A stretch of DNA of 64,000 bases from Paramecium octaurelia (Eukaryota; Ciliophora; Oligohymenophorea; Peniculida; Parameciidae), in assembly GCA_905182995.1 (NCBI GenBank), contig CAJJDP010000130.1:186001-250000 (forward strand). The letters run 5' to 3'. Each line of letters begins with the position of its first letter. The stretch's first letter is position 1. The notes under the pieces were generated by a model. That model made no database searches and was not told the origin of the DNA. It worked only from the letters and a program-made list of their open reading frames with translations. The translations under genes were made by a program, and so were the position numbers. Positions 49,261 to 61,791 of the stretch are shown here, in pieces.

Positions 49261-51887
49261 ATGTTATTAATATTGTACATTCCTTTAATATTGGCATCTT
49301 ATCTTTATGAGAATTCAACACTCATCACATAAACATTGTTTTATGAAATGGAAGGCAACCCCATGTACAATTTAAGTGTGTTAACAACCTAAGAATCATA
49401 CAATTAATTGGATGTCAAGATTGAAGATCTTGAAAAGAGACAATTTCATATTCCTTCAGAAATGGAGCCATTTAAAAGCATCTATAATGATATCGTTAAT
49501 CCGATTGAATATTCGCATTATGATTATGAAACCCTAATTGATGAATCTCCTTTTAAATTTAATGTAATTAGAGTCGACACTCAAGAAACTATACTCTCTT
49601 TATTTGATATTATTGTTTCTGAGTTGTACAGTGAATTCACAGTAAAAATACCTACTAAATACCTTTTTGGCTTAGGAGAAAGGAACCAAAAAGGATTCAG
49701 GTTCAAAGAAGGAATTTACACTCTGATGGCAAAAGACGTCCCTCAATTGTTAGAAGATGGCAAATAGCCTGGGAAAGGAGTCTATTCATCTCACCCAGTC
49801 TATTTGATGAGAGAAAGATCAGGCAAATACCATGTGTTATTTTTTAAGAATAGTTCCCCCATGGATGTCATCTATAAAGAGGATAAGTTGACATTCAAGT
49901 ACATTGGTGGAATTCTGTAATTGAAACTCTTCTTAGGCAACTACGATCCTGAGACTGCAGTGAAATTATATCACTCATATTTAGGAGGTTGGGCATTGCA
50001 TCCCTTTTGGGCTATGGGTTATCATCATAGTAGATGGCCAATCAAAAGCAGTGAGAAGTTAAAAGAGTACGTTCTTAATCACAAGGAGAATGATATCCCC
50101 ATAGATACGATATGGTCAGACATCGATTACATGAATGATAGGTAAATCTTTTCGGTGGACGAAACGAGATTCCATAAGAGTGACTTCGAAGAAATATAAA
50201 ATCAACTGGGAGTTAATTACATCCCTATTATCGATGTAGCAGTCGGAGTCAAGTATGGTAAACAAGATAAAGGATTCAGAGAGGGAATCAATTTAGACAT
50301 CTTTTTAAGATCTCCAAATACAGGTCAAAGATTCAGAGGTAATGTGTGGCCAGGATCGTCATATTTTCCAGATTTCTTTCATCCCAATTGTTCCACTTAT
50401 TGGAGGACTATGATCAAACATCTCTATCAAAGTACTAATTTTAGTGGATTATGGATTGATATGAATGAACCAACCAACTTCTGCGATGGTGAATGCGATC
50501 TATAATCAGGAGGCGATAAATGGAATTCCACCATGGACTATACTGATGTTAATGATAATTACAAAAACAATCACATCAGATTCCCCTACATTCCTGGAGT
50601 ATCACCCCTTGAAAAGATGACTCTCCCTCCAAATTTATACCATTATGGCAAATACCTCCACAAGGATGTTCATAATCTTTATGGATTGCAAGAATCCTAT
50701 GAAACATATTAAGCACAAAAAGAAATTGGAAAGCCATTGCCATTCATTATCTCAAGATCCACTTTTCCTGGAAGTGGCCATTTTACATAGCATTGGGAAG
50801 GAGACAACGAAGCCTCATATACATTTCTGTATTTATCTGTTGGGTCCACAATGCAATTCAATATCTTCGGTATACCCATGGTAGGTGCTGATGTTTGTGG
50901 ATTCCTAGATAACACTACTCCTAAATTGTGTGCTCGTTGGGTTTAATTGGGTAGTCTTTACCCATTTTTTAGAAATCACAATAATGATAGAGCCAAGGAT
51001 CAAGAATTCTATTCCCTTGGCGAGGATGTGTTGTAAGCAGCCAGAAGAAATATTAAATTAAGATATTCTATAATCAAATGGTATTATTCGTTGTTCTTGA
51101 GATCCAATCACACAGGTACAATATTTCGACCAGTGTTCTTTGAATTTAATGATGATGTCAATTTGTTCAAAGATGAAGTGTTGGATACTTAATTTCTAAT
51201 AGGAGATGATCTAATGGCCACTCCTATCTTAATAGAAAATCAAACCATAAGAAAGGCATACTTTCCCAAAGCTTATTGGTATCACTTCTTAAGTGGATCT
51301 AGATTGCAAAAACTAGAAGATCCAGGAATGGAACATTTTATTGTATGTAAATACACTGATTATGTACCATTATATATAAGGGGTGGCAGTATCATCTTAC
51401 AACAAAATGTCACTAATGTAAAAACCATTAAAGATTTGAAGAATCATTTTCATGCTGTCATTGCTATTGGTGAAAAAGATTCCTTTGGTACGATGATCGA
51501 TTTAGATGAATTCTCAGATTAAAAAGTAATTATTTTCATCATCAGAATAGATTTTAGAGAAATGTGATTAATCAAATTGCATACTTAATGTAAATTTCTC
51601 GATATAAGAAAATAACGCTGAATTTACTATTGTGAGAGCTGATAATGGCCAGCCAGCATCATATCCATTATTTATTAATAGATTAAAAATCTATGGTTTA
51701 TCACCATCTGCAAACATTAAATGTTCAAGCAATGTAATTAATAGACTTATCTTAGAAAATTGTTGAATGTTCATACAGCAATGATAATACCTTCCCGTAT
51801 ATTTCCATCATAGAATTAAATGAGGGAATAGGACTTGAGTTTGGTGAAACTACTGAAATATTCAAATTATCATTATAATTTTCATGA
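49261..51887 (+). CDS. Secreted/lysosomal glycoside hydrolase family 31 (alpha-glucosidase)
   Basis: 859 residues, ATG at 49261-49263 with a signal peptide (MLLILYIPLILASYLY). Two introns near the 3' end, of 25 nt (51524) and 22 nt (51735). GH31 landmarks: FGLGERNQKGFRF, GGWALHPFWAMGYHHSRWP, DTIWSDIDYMNDR, the nucleophile region LWIDMNEPTNFC (Asp ~400), RSTFPGSGHFTQHWEGDNEA (acid/base Asp ~515), MVGADVCGFLDNTT and TPILIENQTIRKAYFP. Length and order match lysosomal acid alpha-glucosidase and sucrase-type enzymes. It hydrolyses terminal alpha-linked glucose, probably in food vacuoles or lysosomes. Only 6 nt separate it from the Hsp70 stop. Confidence 0.95.
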
Positions 51888-51981
51888 ATATAATATTCTA
51901 TTAAGATTCATCTAATATCCATAAAACCATTAAATTAAATCCTATTATAAAGTGAAAATAATTGTCAATGAGAAAAACATA

Positions 51982-53439
51982 TCATTTAATAAATGCAATC
52001 ACTACTGTAATGTCATCTATGACTTCATCTTCTCTTTACCATGCTTCTCTTGCAGCTTAAATCAATCTTTGGCAAGCACCTTGAGTATCATCTTTTTTAT
52101 AATATTCATAAACAGTTTCAATGACCCATTCATTAGAGAGGAATCTAATTTTTATTATCAATAGTACTCCCATATTCCATCAGATGCAACAATAATAAAT
52201 TTATCGCAAGGCAAAAGAGAATGTTTTATTATTTCAGGTTCGCAAATCACTCCAACTTAACTAGCAACATAGTCTCCGAAACTCCTTGACATAGCCAATC
52301 CTGGGACATCCTCATCTGATTTCCAAACTCTAGCAGGTCCAACAGGATTGCCATCTTCATCACTATATGCCTGCACACGACCTCCTCTTTGAATGATTCT
52401 GGCTTACTCTAGAAAGCAATCAGGTTTATGATCTTTCGACAACTCAATTACTGACAATTTATTATCGAATCTTCCTATTATTGCTCGACTATCACCAATA
52501 TTGGCGCAGTATAATACATTTTCAAAGGAAATCACTGTTACAGTGGTTGCACCTGAGTAAGTGACATCAATTCCACTGTCAAGTAATTCTTCATTAGTTT
52601 ATAAAAAACAGTTTTTGAGGATTGTGCTAACTTATCTAAGAATTAATTAAATATTGTACTTGTCTCTATCATAACAAGATGAGATGGTCTAGATTCCTTA
52701 TTCAATGAAAGTAGGTAAGACTTATTATAAGAATTGAGCGACTTAGTGGCCATTTGTGCCATGTCCATCCGAAACTTAAATATACCAATCATTCGCTTTG
52801 TTGTTAAATTTATTGATTAGTTTGTAGATATCTTAATTGGTTTTAGTTTAACCATTATATAGCATTCCAGGTGCACTCAATCCATTTGCTTTTGCTATGT
52901 AGAGATGCAAGTTTGAAATATCTGGATTACTAATTGAACGAGGTCCTTTAAATAATTTGGATTTAACTATGGATTGCTGTTGTTACTTAGTCATTTCCAT
53001 TAATTATTGGTATTTTTTAGAAATGCCTTGTTGATTGAATAGATCTTTGTTTTACTGAATTACAGGTTATTTAGTTTCAGGCCTGTCCTACTTGATTTTT
53101 AATAAGATTGACAAGGCATTGGCAGATAAGTTTTGTGAATTTTCTTTGGTTTCAATTAATTTGCTGTTCTAACGTGCATGAGTTTTTTTGAGCAATACAC
53201 TGCTAACATCTTTGAAATCTTTTCCACTGGCTGGTCTTGATTTTTTGGCTTCTATTTTTGAATTGCCACCTCCATTCCTATTGCTGGGTACTAGATATCT
53301 AAATAGTAAATTGATTGTAGTACTTGTTTGCATTTATGATAGGTGATTTCAATCTGGCTTATTATTCTTGCTCACTTTTCCTTTTGAGAAGTGAAGCATA
53401 TAATTTATCTGGAGAAATTTAGGAGGCTTTAGCTTTCAT
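51982..53439 (-). CDS. PP2C-family serine/threonine phosphatase
   Basis: 469 residues. The start chosen is the ATG at 53437-53439 (MKAKASQISPDKLYASLLKR), joined by a 25-nt intron (near 53300) to the Gly/Asn linker; an internal ATG at 53331-53333 is an alternative if that intron is not used. A second 23-nt intron lies near 52150. PPM motifs: WYIQVSDGHGTNGH, ANIGDSRAIIGRF, AMSRSFGDYVAS, IIVASDGIWEFLS and the terminal DDITVVIAFIK. All metal-binding aspartates are present, so it should be an active Mg/Mn-dependent phosphatase. The ~150-residue Lys/Gln-rich N-terminal extension has no recognised domain. Confidence 0.92.
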
Positions 53440-53454
53440 GCAAAATAGTTGTTA

Positions 53455-53850
53455 ATTATTAAAATTATAAATATTTATATATTTTACTTTAGCATATTTT
53501 TTCATAATCCGCTTCTCCTTTCCAACCATCTGCTATCAATTTAACTCATCACTATACCTCTTCAGGATATAATTCCCATTAGCTTATATTGTGTCTTAAT
53601 AAGCACTTTCTTTGGTGCTCAATTTTTTCAATTATTTAGTTTCATCATCATTAATCTATTTTATATTATAAAATCAAATTATATTAATTTTATTAACTTC
53701 TTTTATTTCCTAAATATAAAATCAAAATTTCTAAACTGTACATTGATAACTTCAACAATTCCACTAAAATCTTAAGTTTCTCCTTTTTGAACGATATTAC
53801 AATACCTTAATATTAAGGTGTATTCAACAAGTTTTTAAATTCTTCATTTT
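53455..53850 (-). CDS. Unresolved gene or relic upstream of PP2C
   Basis: Protein-like pieces occur on the minus strand but the model is unresolved. One reading gives CNIVQKGETQDFSGIVEVIN, then KQLKKLSTKESAYQDTIQA and, after a 20-25 nt intron near 53560, DGWKGEADYEKICQSKIY. Another frame over the same stretch gives LLRHNISQWELYPEE. No convincing start codon exists and two needed introns would be long (32 and 42 nt). It may be a small gene with unusual introns or a decayed gene. Confidence 0.3.
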
Positions 53851-54052
53851 TCTTTTGTTAACTCCTATATTTATAATCGACTCTACAATTTCAGCAAAGA
53901 ATTGATATGTAATTCATATATTTTTATAAATTATCCATTTTAATAATATGAATATTATAAAATATTAATATTTTTTTATTAAACCATACATCTTTTATTC
54001 GCTAAATATATTTTATTATAAAAACAAGTGATATTGGAAATTATAAAATAAA

Positions 54053-55287
54053 ATGTAAAATTAAGATTAAGAATATTTACTCAACAATGTGAACCCAATC
54101 TTAGAATAACTGGCACTCTATTTAGTTAAAGAAAAGCCTGACAATGTGGTAAATTCTATTTATTATCATTTAATTAGACCCAAGCATCAATTGAATGGTT
54201 AAGCGTAACAGGAGGTATTGTTATTATGCATCAATTCACTAGCTCAAATTGAAAATGGATTACATCATAACCAACACTTTCATAATGACACTATTGAATC
54301 ATCTGATGATACAGAATCTGATGAGGATGACTACGAACTATATGCCAATAATCCCATTCGACCAGATAGAGCAAGTGTTAGTGCTGAAGTCTATGGAATT
54401 TATAACAAAAAAACTAATTTCAAACCTAAAATAGTTGCAAAATCTCACTTACAAATTCAGAGAATCAAAGAGAAATTGGCATAATCATTTATGTTCTCGG
54501 AATTAGATGAACATGATCTGAGAATAGTCATTAATGCTATGGAAGTCATCCAATGTAAGAAGGGAGATGTAATAATCAGATAAGGAGATGACGGTGACAA
54601 TCTATACATAGTTGATGAAGGAACACTAGATTGCTCACGAACTAAAGCAGGCCAAGATTCAGTTCATCTGAAAACATACAAGCCAGGGGAATCCTTTGGT
54701 GAATTGGCACTCTTATACAACTCACCCAGAGCAGCCACCATAGTTGCAGAGGAAAACTGCGTTCTATTCTCTCTAGATAGAGGAACATTCAATCACATAG
54801 TCAAAGATGCTGCCATCAGAAAGCGAGAAAGATATGAATACTTTTTAGCTCATGTTGAATTGCTTTAAGAGTTAGACCCTTATAGCCGATCTCAAATTGC
54901 TGATGCACTAAAGAGCAGAAACTTCAACATAGGGGACTACATTGTTAAAGAAGGAGATGAAGGAGATATATTTTACTTCCTTGAAAAAGGAGAAGCTGTA
55001 GCCACAAAAGTTTTGAATCAAAGTATTCTACTCCCAAATATCCTTTAGGTTAGCCTGCTTAAGTAGTTTACTTTTATAAGGAAGGTGACTATTTTGGAGA
55101 AATTGCCCTACTGAGATAAGCTCCAAGAGCTGCCTCTGTCATTGCCGAAGTAATCTGCATTTTCATTAAATTATAGACTCCGTGCACTGTTGTTTATTTG
55201 GATAGGGAGACATTCAAAAGATTATTAGGACCACTTGAAGATATACTCACTCGTAATTTTAAGAAGTACGAAAAATACATGAATTGA
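54053..55287 (+). CDS. cAMP-dependent protein kinase regulatory subunit
   Basis: 374 residues after removal of introns of 29, 28, 26 and 27 nt; ATG at 54053-54055. N-terminal RIIa-like docking/dimerisation segment: NPILEQLALYLVKEKPDNV, then ASIEWL. An acidic stretch (SSDDTESDEDDYEL) precedes the inhibitory region IRPDRASVSAEVYG. Two cyclic-nucleotide-binding domains follow, each with the phosphate-binding cassette: FGELALLYNSPRAATI and FGEIALLRQAPRAASV, both keeping the essential Glu and Arg. It holds the catalytic subunit inactive until cAMP binds. In ciliates this pathway controls ciliary beating. The inhibitor site is R-A-S-V with Asp at the P-3 position. Confidence 0.95.
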
Positions 55288-56155
55288 GATTATTAAATAT
55301 CTATTATTTTACAATAGTAAATTTTAAAACTACATTGGTAATTTATTTAACTTTTCAATTTTTACAAAACCATTCTGATCAAATTAAATATTTTGAAAGC
55401 CTATTACTTTTAGTAATTTGTTCGATTTAATTTAATAATTTTATATATTTCATTTTAAGAATTAAGCATTATAATTTGAAATTCCCTTTGATTTACTAGT
55501 CCTTAACACTTTACTATGGAGTAACTTTATAAAACAATAATACAGGTATGCAAATTCTAAATAAAATAAATTATAAATTGGAAAAACTCAACATTAACCT
55601 AGTTATAGAATTATAAAAAAATTCAGTTTCAGCTTATTATCTAAGATTTATATCAAAGCTATTTAAGTTAAACGGCGTAATTGCATGCTAAGATGTAATT
55701 TGTTCTTGTTAAATTAATTATGGCTAAAAATAATTATCACTTTCTTTTGTAATGATGAATTCTCTTATTTTTAGAAGACATTATTTATCAACAAATTTAT
55801 GCTAATTTTTCGAAAATTATTGATTTTCAACTTTATCATATTTTCTTTTATATATTTAAGTATTACATAATAGAATTGCTTCTCTTTAAATTTATGACAT
55901 TTTAATATTTGTTCTATATTTTAGGAGAATCATAATTTAATAGTCATAAATCTCTTACAATATTGATACTCAATTACTAGTAATAATTTAGAATATTGAT
56001 TTTTCCTTTTTCTATTCTTTTCCAGATATTAAGGGTTACCAACTTGAATAGTAGGGTTTCGATACATGCAGCAAATAGTTATATAAAATTTTGATGATAA
56101 GAAAAGTAGCATATAATTTAATGTCATATTTAATTATTAATTATTTGTTAACTTT
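55288..56155. other. Long AT-rich spacer
   Basis: About 870 nt with no supported frame on either strand; homopolymeric A/T runs throughout. Confidence 0.4.
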
Positions 56156-56582
56156 ATGAATTTATCTGCCAGATCCTATATGCCAACTTAAAAATCTATT
56201 TCTCCATTGATTGATCGAACTACCAAGAAGCGAACTCTTACAATTTACGAGCTAACCAAGTCTTCAAAGAAAACAAACAAGATAATTACAGAAAAATCCA
56301 CTCAAAAAAAATTGACTTCCAATAGTTCTCAAGAAACTTCAGAAATATGTTTAACTGGGAATGATTCTGCATAGGACAACACCAGATTATAATAATTGAA
56401 AATTTAAGTTTTAACGTACACATATATCCCTCTAAAAGTTTAGAGAAAAAGTCTAACAGATTGAATAACTTAATCTCTAGAAAACTACTCTCTTGCTTAA
56501 AGAACTTCAATACTATCGTAATAAGCCCCTTAATAGTTCAAATACTTCGGTAATGGTTGCTTTGGCCTTAGCACGTATCTGA
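56156..56582 (+). CDS. Small basic protein with C-terminal coiled coil, 131 residues
   Basis: ATG at 56156-56158 (MNLSARSYMPTQKSISPL). The first 80 residues are Lys/Ser/Thr-rich and likely disordered. A 31-nt intron near 56409 links LQQLKIQ to FREKVQQIEQLNLQKTTLLL, a short coiled coil, ending at TGA 56580-56582. No family recognised. It is isolated by long spacers on both sides. Confidence 0.6.
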
Positions 56583-57525
56583 TATTATAATTACTTTATA
56601 GATACTAATATTAATCATTCATAACTCTTAATTATTTTTACTTTAAATCTACTTGCTTTTATCGAAATATTATCAATGCACACTAAAATTTCAAAATCTA
56701 TTATAATTGTGTCAAACATGAGTGATTAATTTTTCATAATAAATTCCCAAGATTTTTTGAAAGAATAGAGATTTTCGATTAATTTAATGGATAAAATTTT
56801 GATACAAGTATTTCTAACATGTTATAAGTCAATAATTTCTCAGTTATATTATTAATGGATATTTATTACTCATGGCTATCCTGGGGATAAAAGTGGTATC
56901 TTAGAATATTTATAGAAATAATAATTAAAAAGCGTAATTACTTTATTAATCTTATCTGTGCATTCAAAGCTATCTAACTATTAAAGTTTATTTCTTTTAG
57001 TAATTACGTGTAGGTATATTTCACCATTATATTTTATATCCTTATTTAAATATATTGATACCAATTACCATAATTCGAATTTATTATTGAATCTTTATTA
57101 TTAAGAATACTTATTTTATAATGAAATATGTGGCTAAGTTTAATTTCCTAAAATTCATCTTGCAATTTTACATTTTATTATTAATTTTTATTTCAGTCAG
57201 GAATTGTTTTTCACTTTTTTTCTGAATCAGTGTTTCTCCATCACCAACTACCTTTATGATTTACAATTTCTTATTATTAAAATAATCTTATAATATTTCA
57301 AATTTTTTTTCACTCTTAGTTACAATGAAAATACAAGATAAGACAATCTACCAAAACAAATTTGATAGTTTAAGGTTAAACTCTCAAATTTTGTTTCATA
57401 AATACAATTTAATATAATATGAAGCAAGTATTTGACATCGATTAAGCAATTTTTAGATTGTATAAGAAATGTAAATATAATAATCTTTGGATGTATTTAA
57501 GACAGAAGAATATTAATAATATGAA
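56583..57525. other. Long AT-rich spacer
   Basis: About 940 nt between convergent 3' ends. Nothing coding or structural recognised. Confidence 0.4.
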
Positions 57526-58857
57526 TCAAAAAGAGAATTCACTACGATCCGATTAAGCTTCAACTTTCTGTTAGATAATTTTGTATTAAACCATTTGATA
57601 GCTTTATTTCCATAGTTAAAGGATATTTTTAGGGTTTAACTCCATCTATTCTGCTTTTTCTTTATAATACAACTCTTTGTAATAATTATCTTCAAATTAT
57701 TAGAAACAACTTCTTGTGGGTTCTTCATATTATGATGAATTTGGAATAAAGAGTATAATTCCAGGCTCTATTCTTTTTATTCTTTCCTTAAAGCTACTTA
57801 ATATATCATTTTCTTCATTTTCTATTTTAATACTGAAGTTTTATTATTGTTTTTCTTGATTATCATTTTATTCATTATTTTCAGTATTTTTTTTGATCTT
57901 TTTCTTTATAGCAGGCTCTGTAGGGCAGAAGTCTTGCTTGCAAAATTTTTCAAGTTCAACTTAAAATTATTTCATCTCATCGGACATTTTGCATTTTAAT
58001 TCTTTAATTTTTTCTAGTAGTGTTCTCAATTTATGATAATGGAGCTGATTTACAGGAATTATAGGGGCTTGAGTATTACAAATTTGCATTTAGATAAGAA
58101 TTTGTTTTGATTCACTAACAAAGTCTTATCCTTTGGACCACTTCTTTTATTTTACTTATTTCTCCTTTTCCTCAGATTGAATTTATGGTGTTTCATTTGT
58201 TTCACTATCAATACTAGTTGGAAATGATATGGGTTGACTATTTTTTTATTCTTTGTAGAAACTTAGGAAATCGAATTCTTTTTGAACTCTATTTTGAAAC
58301 TCTATCAAAATAAACTGTTAGAATTTATTATCAACACTCTTCACACTTTCTATTAAGTATGTTTTCAAATCTTCTCTCACGTTTTCAGGGAGACTTCCTA
58401 AATGTTTCCACACTCCTTAGTTGGGGTATGACTACAGAGTAGCTCTTCTATTAGCTGTTCCTGGTTTTATGGATACACAAGTTGACAAAAGATGATATGG
58501 CAAATTTTTATCATTAAAATACTTCCTCATTGTATTTAATGCCCACTTCATGAACAATTTCTTCTTTCCGTCTGTTTCTTGAAAATCTTTATTTGATTAA
58601 TTTTACATTTTATTATTGAAATTTGATTCATAAATAACTTGCTTATACATGATCCTAATTCTATCATCAAATTCTATAAATAATATAAAAGAATCTTAAT
58701 AGAAAGAATTTGTATAACTATCATATTTAATTGAGTCTGAAATTTTGTTAACTTTTCTACTAAATTTGGAGTGGTAAATTAAAGCGTGAATAGAACAAAC
58801 TTTCGACCCGATTTGCTTAAAACCTCCCTTGAAACATATGGATATCCAATTTTTCAT
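57526..58857 (-). CDS. Unknown protein with conserved N-terminal domain and charged coil, 443 residues
   Basis: One uninterrupted frame from the ATG at 58855-58857 (MKNWISICFKGGFKQIGSK) to TGA at 57526-57528. After residue ~95 a segment with folded character appears: KKLFMKWALNTMRKYFNDKN and LPYHLLSTCVSIKPGTANRR, then WKHLGSLPENVREDLKTYLI. The rest is Gln/Glu/Lys-rich with a coil near KLRTLLEKIKELKCKMSDEM and a C-rich turn CKQDFCP. The tail contains LYYKEKAEQMELNPKNILQL. I do not recognise the family. Confidence 0.75.
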
Positions 58858-58924
58858 GTTTTTTTAACATACTTGTCTAAAAGAAGCAAACTTCAAGAGA
58901 GTAAAGTATTATGAATATATATTT

Positions 58925-59255
58925 TCACAGAAACCTCCTTTCAATATGGAAGTGTGAAAGTAGAATTCTTATTTTTTACTGTTTATTTTAAAATTTAGTT
59001 AATAATTAATATGGCTATTTCTATTATTGTAATATTTTCCAATAAGCATATTAAAAACCATTATTTGTAATTTTTGCTAAATGAATAGGATTAAAACCTA
59101 TGTTTACTTCAAATAAAGTGTTTAGTTCGCACCTTTCCTTAATATGTAGAAATTATTCATAATCATCAGAATCAACTTTTGAGTTTATTCTCAATTATTA
59201 AATAAACTACTGATTTAACTAATATTCTCATCTTCTCTTTGACTGATTGAATTGC
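58925..59255 (-). CDS. Possible ankyrin-like fragment or relic
   Basis: A minus-strand frame ending at TGA 58925-58927 reads VDSDDYEQFLHIKERCELN, then VNIGFNPIHLAKITNNGF, which resembles part of an ankyrin repeat (NPIHLA). An upstream ATG near 59255 (MRILVKSVVYLIIENKLK) lies in another frame and needs an intron or a one-base shift to connect. Short and uncertain; possibly the end of a decayed gene. Confidence 0.3.
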
Positions 59256-59400
59256 AATAATAAAATAACAAATAATAATTGCAAAAAGGAATAAAAAAAT
59301 TGTATAATTCAATTAAAATATGTTAGCACAGGAATCAATTGTATAATGATGCAAATGAATTAGAGAAATATCATTTAATGCTCTATTTTAATAATAATCA

Positions 59401-60978
59401 TCATAAATTCCATGATTTCTTTAAAATTGCTTCAAAAGTCTCATCTTATTCGATAGCTGATGACACATCCTATTATAAATTTTATCAAAGTTACCTAATA
59501 AAATTCACCAAACTCTTAGAATTAAATTACTTTGTCTGGTTATGCCTTATTCCAATGAGATACAAATTCCTAAAACACTTATCTCTCTGTCTTATATCCC
59601 TTGAGTACATCAGGATGTTCTTTAACATTGATAGTTCTGCCCATGGTATCCAAAGTGACTTTGCCTGCTCTTTATTCAATAGATGCATATGCTCTTTAAA
59701 CAAAGTACAGTCGTTTATCGCTCATTTGTAACTAACTATGGATTAAAGTAATTTACTCTAAAAGCATCCAAAAATTCATTAAATTCAATCTTTCCATTGT
59801 TATTTTTGTCAAATGTTTAGAAGATCATTTTAGTTTCATCTTCGCTCAGATTGAGTCCAAAGTTTCTTAGTCCCCATTTAAAGTCGTCATACTCAACAAC
59901 CCCATCTATTTTAATGTGTAAGTTATTACTATTATTTTGATCCATTTCAAAAAAGACTTTAGCTAATCCTCTCAATCCATAAGACCCTTTTCCTGTTATC
60001 TATTACTTAACTCTAATCATAAGATTCTTAACATTTCTATTGTCATCCATGACTGATTCATCAAATTATTGACTCTATTTAGTTGCAACAAAAAATTTCC
60101 ATAAATTCTAAGGTCTATAAAATAATTAAATTTATTATCTACTCTTAATTTCTTAACGGAATATCAATAGTAGTCCTGCCCTCTTTTTCTGCTATCAAAT
60201 TTTGTGTTTTGTTCAAACATTAATAAGAATGAACAAAAACTTCCCGTTCTCTGCCAAAATCGTTTTAATATACTATGTCATCACTTGCTAACCAATGTTA
60301 TGTGAATGAATGCTTAACAAGTACAACATCATCAATTCTAATAGGTTGTCCTTCCATTTCAAATCTAATTTTTGGATCTGAATGTTCTAATTTCCACACG
60401 GTATTAAAAACATCACTCTCTATGGCACAAACTTCTTATTTTCTCGATATTTTAGCACATCTAGTAGGTGTCTAAGGAAGCGAATGGAGATAAAATGTTT
60501 TGTTGTTTGAGATTCTTGGATTTGCAAGAATTCTGAAATGTTATCCATAATGTAAAATATCATCACCAAAGTAATTGGGTTCTTTGTTATAAGGTACAAC
60601 TACGAATACAGATCTTACTGTTGATTATGCTGTTGGGGCTGTAGTAACATTGTATGCTTCTTCATTTATTTTTAATCTTTCTTAGATGTCTATTGATAAA
60701 AAGCCTTATGTTTTTAGATTTTAAAGCATAATATGGAATCCGAAATGAATGTATTCATCCTTTGGATAAGTTAGTGATGCTAGTCTAAGACTGAAGTTAG
60801 TTTTTTAATCCTTGACAATGCTTGCCAGTTACCCATTTTATCTATTTTTCAAATAGTCTTTTTTCCTAATAAATTCATGAACAAATTCTCACTTGGTCTC
60901 ATCTAACTCCCACTCTTCAAACCAATTACCGATGCGTGTCTAGAACTTGTATTTATGATCGACGTTGAAATTGTGCAT
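59401..60978 (-). CDS. CFAP161-like ciliary protein fused to calcyphosin-like EF-hand module
   Basis: About 482 residues, ATG at 60976-60978, TGA at 59401-59403. Introns of 27, 28, 24, 25 and 25 nt. Residues ~1-290 follow CFAP161, a microtubule inner protein of ciliary doublets: RIGNWFEEWELDETK, DEYIHFGFHIMLQNLKTQG, DDILHYGQHFRILANPRISN, ESDVFNTVWKLEHSDPKIRF, GQPIRIDDVVLVKHSFTQHW and GREREVFVHSY. The frame then continues without a stop into a calcyphosin-type four-EF-hand unit: GKGSYGLRGLAKVFFEMDQ, FGLNLSEDETKMIFQTFD, FDKNNNGKIEFNEFLDAFR, RAYASIEQRAGKVTLDTMGR and the C-terminal EAILKKSWNL. The joining exon (LRNQEPQNLWKFFVATKQ) belongs to one side in the same frame. It likely sits inside doublet microtubules and may bind calcium. 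Confidence 0.88.
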
Positions 60979-61791
60979 TTAATGATTAAATAAATTATTA
61001 TTGATTAAAGATAATCTAGATTGCTCTTGGTAAAAAGCAATTAGAAAGTATAATAAAATTATTGATCCTTCTATGTTCATAATAGAAATACATTCAATTT
61101 TTACAAAATCTCAGCTATAAAAATGAGGGTTTTTCTTGAGAAAATAAATCATAAAAATTGAGAAATATAATTTTTTTAGAGAATTCTGAAGGTTTTTATT
61201 TGTATACTTAAAGCCTACTATCTTGAGTATATATTCTAAGATTGTTCTTTGACGTTATAATTTATTGACTACTGAATGTATATTTTCTGAAGGTTGTTTC
61301 TAATTATCACAAGTTCAACATTTCAATGAAATTAGTAGGTTAGTTTTGCTTTTTATTCAATTGCTACCTATAAGTCTTTATATACCAGATAAACTTGGCT
61401 TAAGAATAGTATAACTAGGCATTTTTATATCCATCGAATTTATAATAAATTGAGTTAGCCTACCTTTTTGAAAAAAGAATTTAATATTAATATGAATAGA
61501 ACTTGTAAAATTATAGTTAGGTTCATCAAAGAAAGATCTTAATTTTTTACATATATTTTATTAAATAAAATGATTTAGTAATTTGTAGACAGAAACGCAT
61601 AAAATGGAGATCCATTTCAGATATTTAAATGGATGATATTTAAAACATACGAAAGAATATTTAATATGCAAAAAAATAATTTGAAAATTAATAATTTATA
61701 GGTGTTGATGAAAGCTTTGTCACTACTTTTAAGTGCACGCACGGCTTTTTCAACCCCTCATAACTGAAGCTACCAGTTTGAAGGGTCTAAT
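60979..61791. other. Spacer, AT-rich
   Basis: About 810 nt between two minus-strand genes. No frame with protein character; no element recognised. Confidence 0.4.

Noticed and set aside
59339-59731. 130-codon plus-strand frame
   Set aside because: It lies antisense to the calcyphosin-like exons, which have clear EF-hand conservation on the minus strand.
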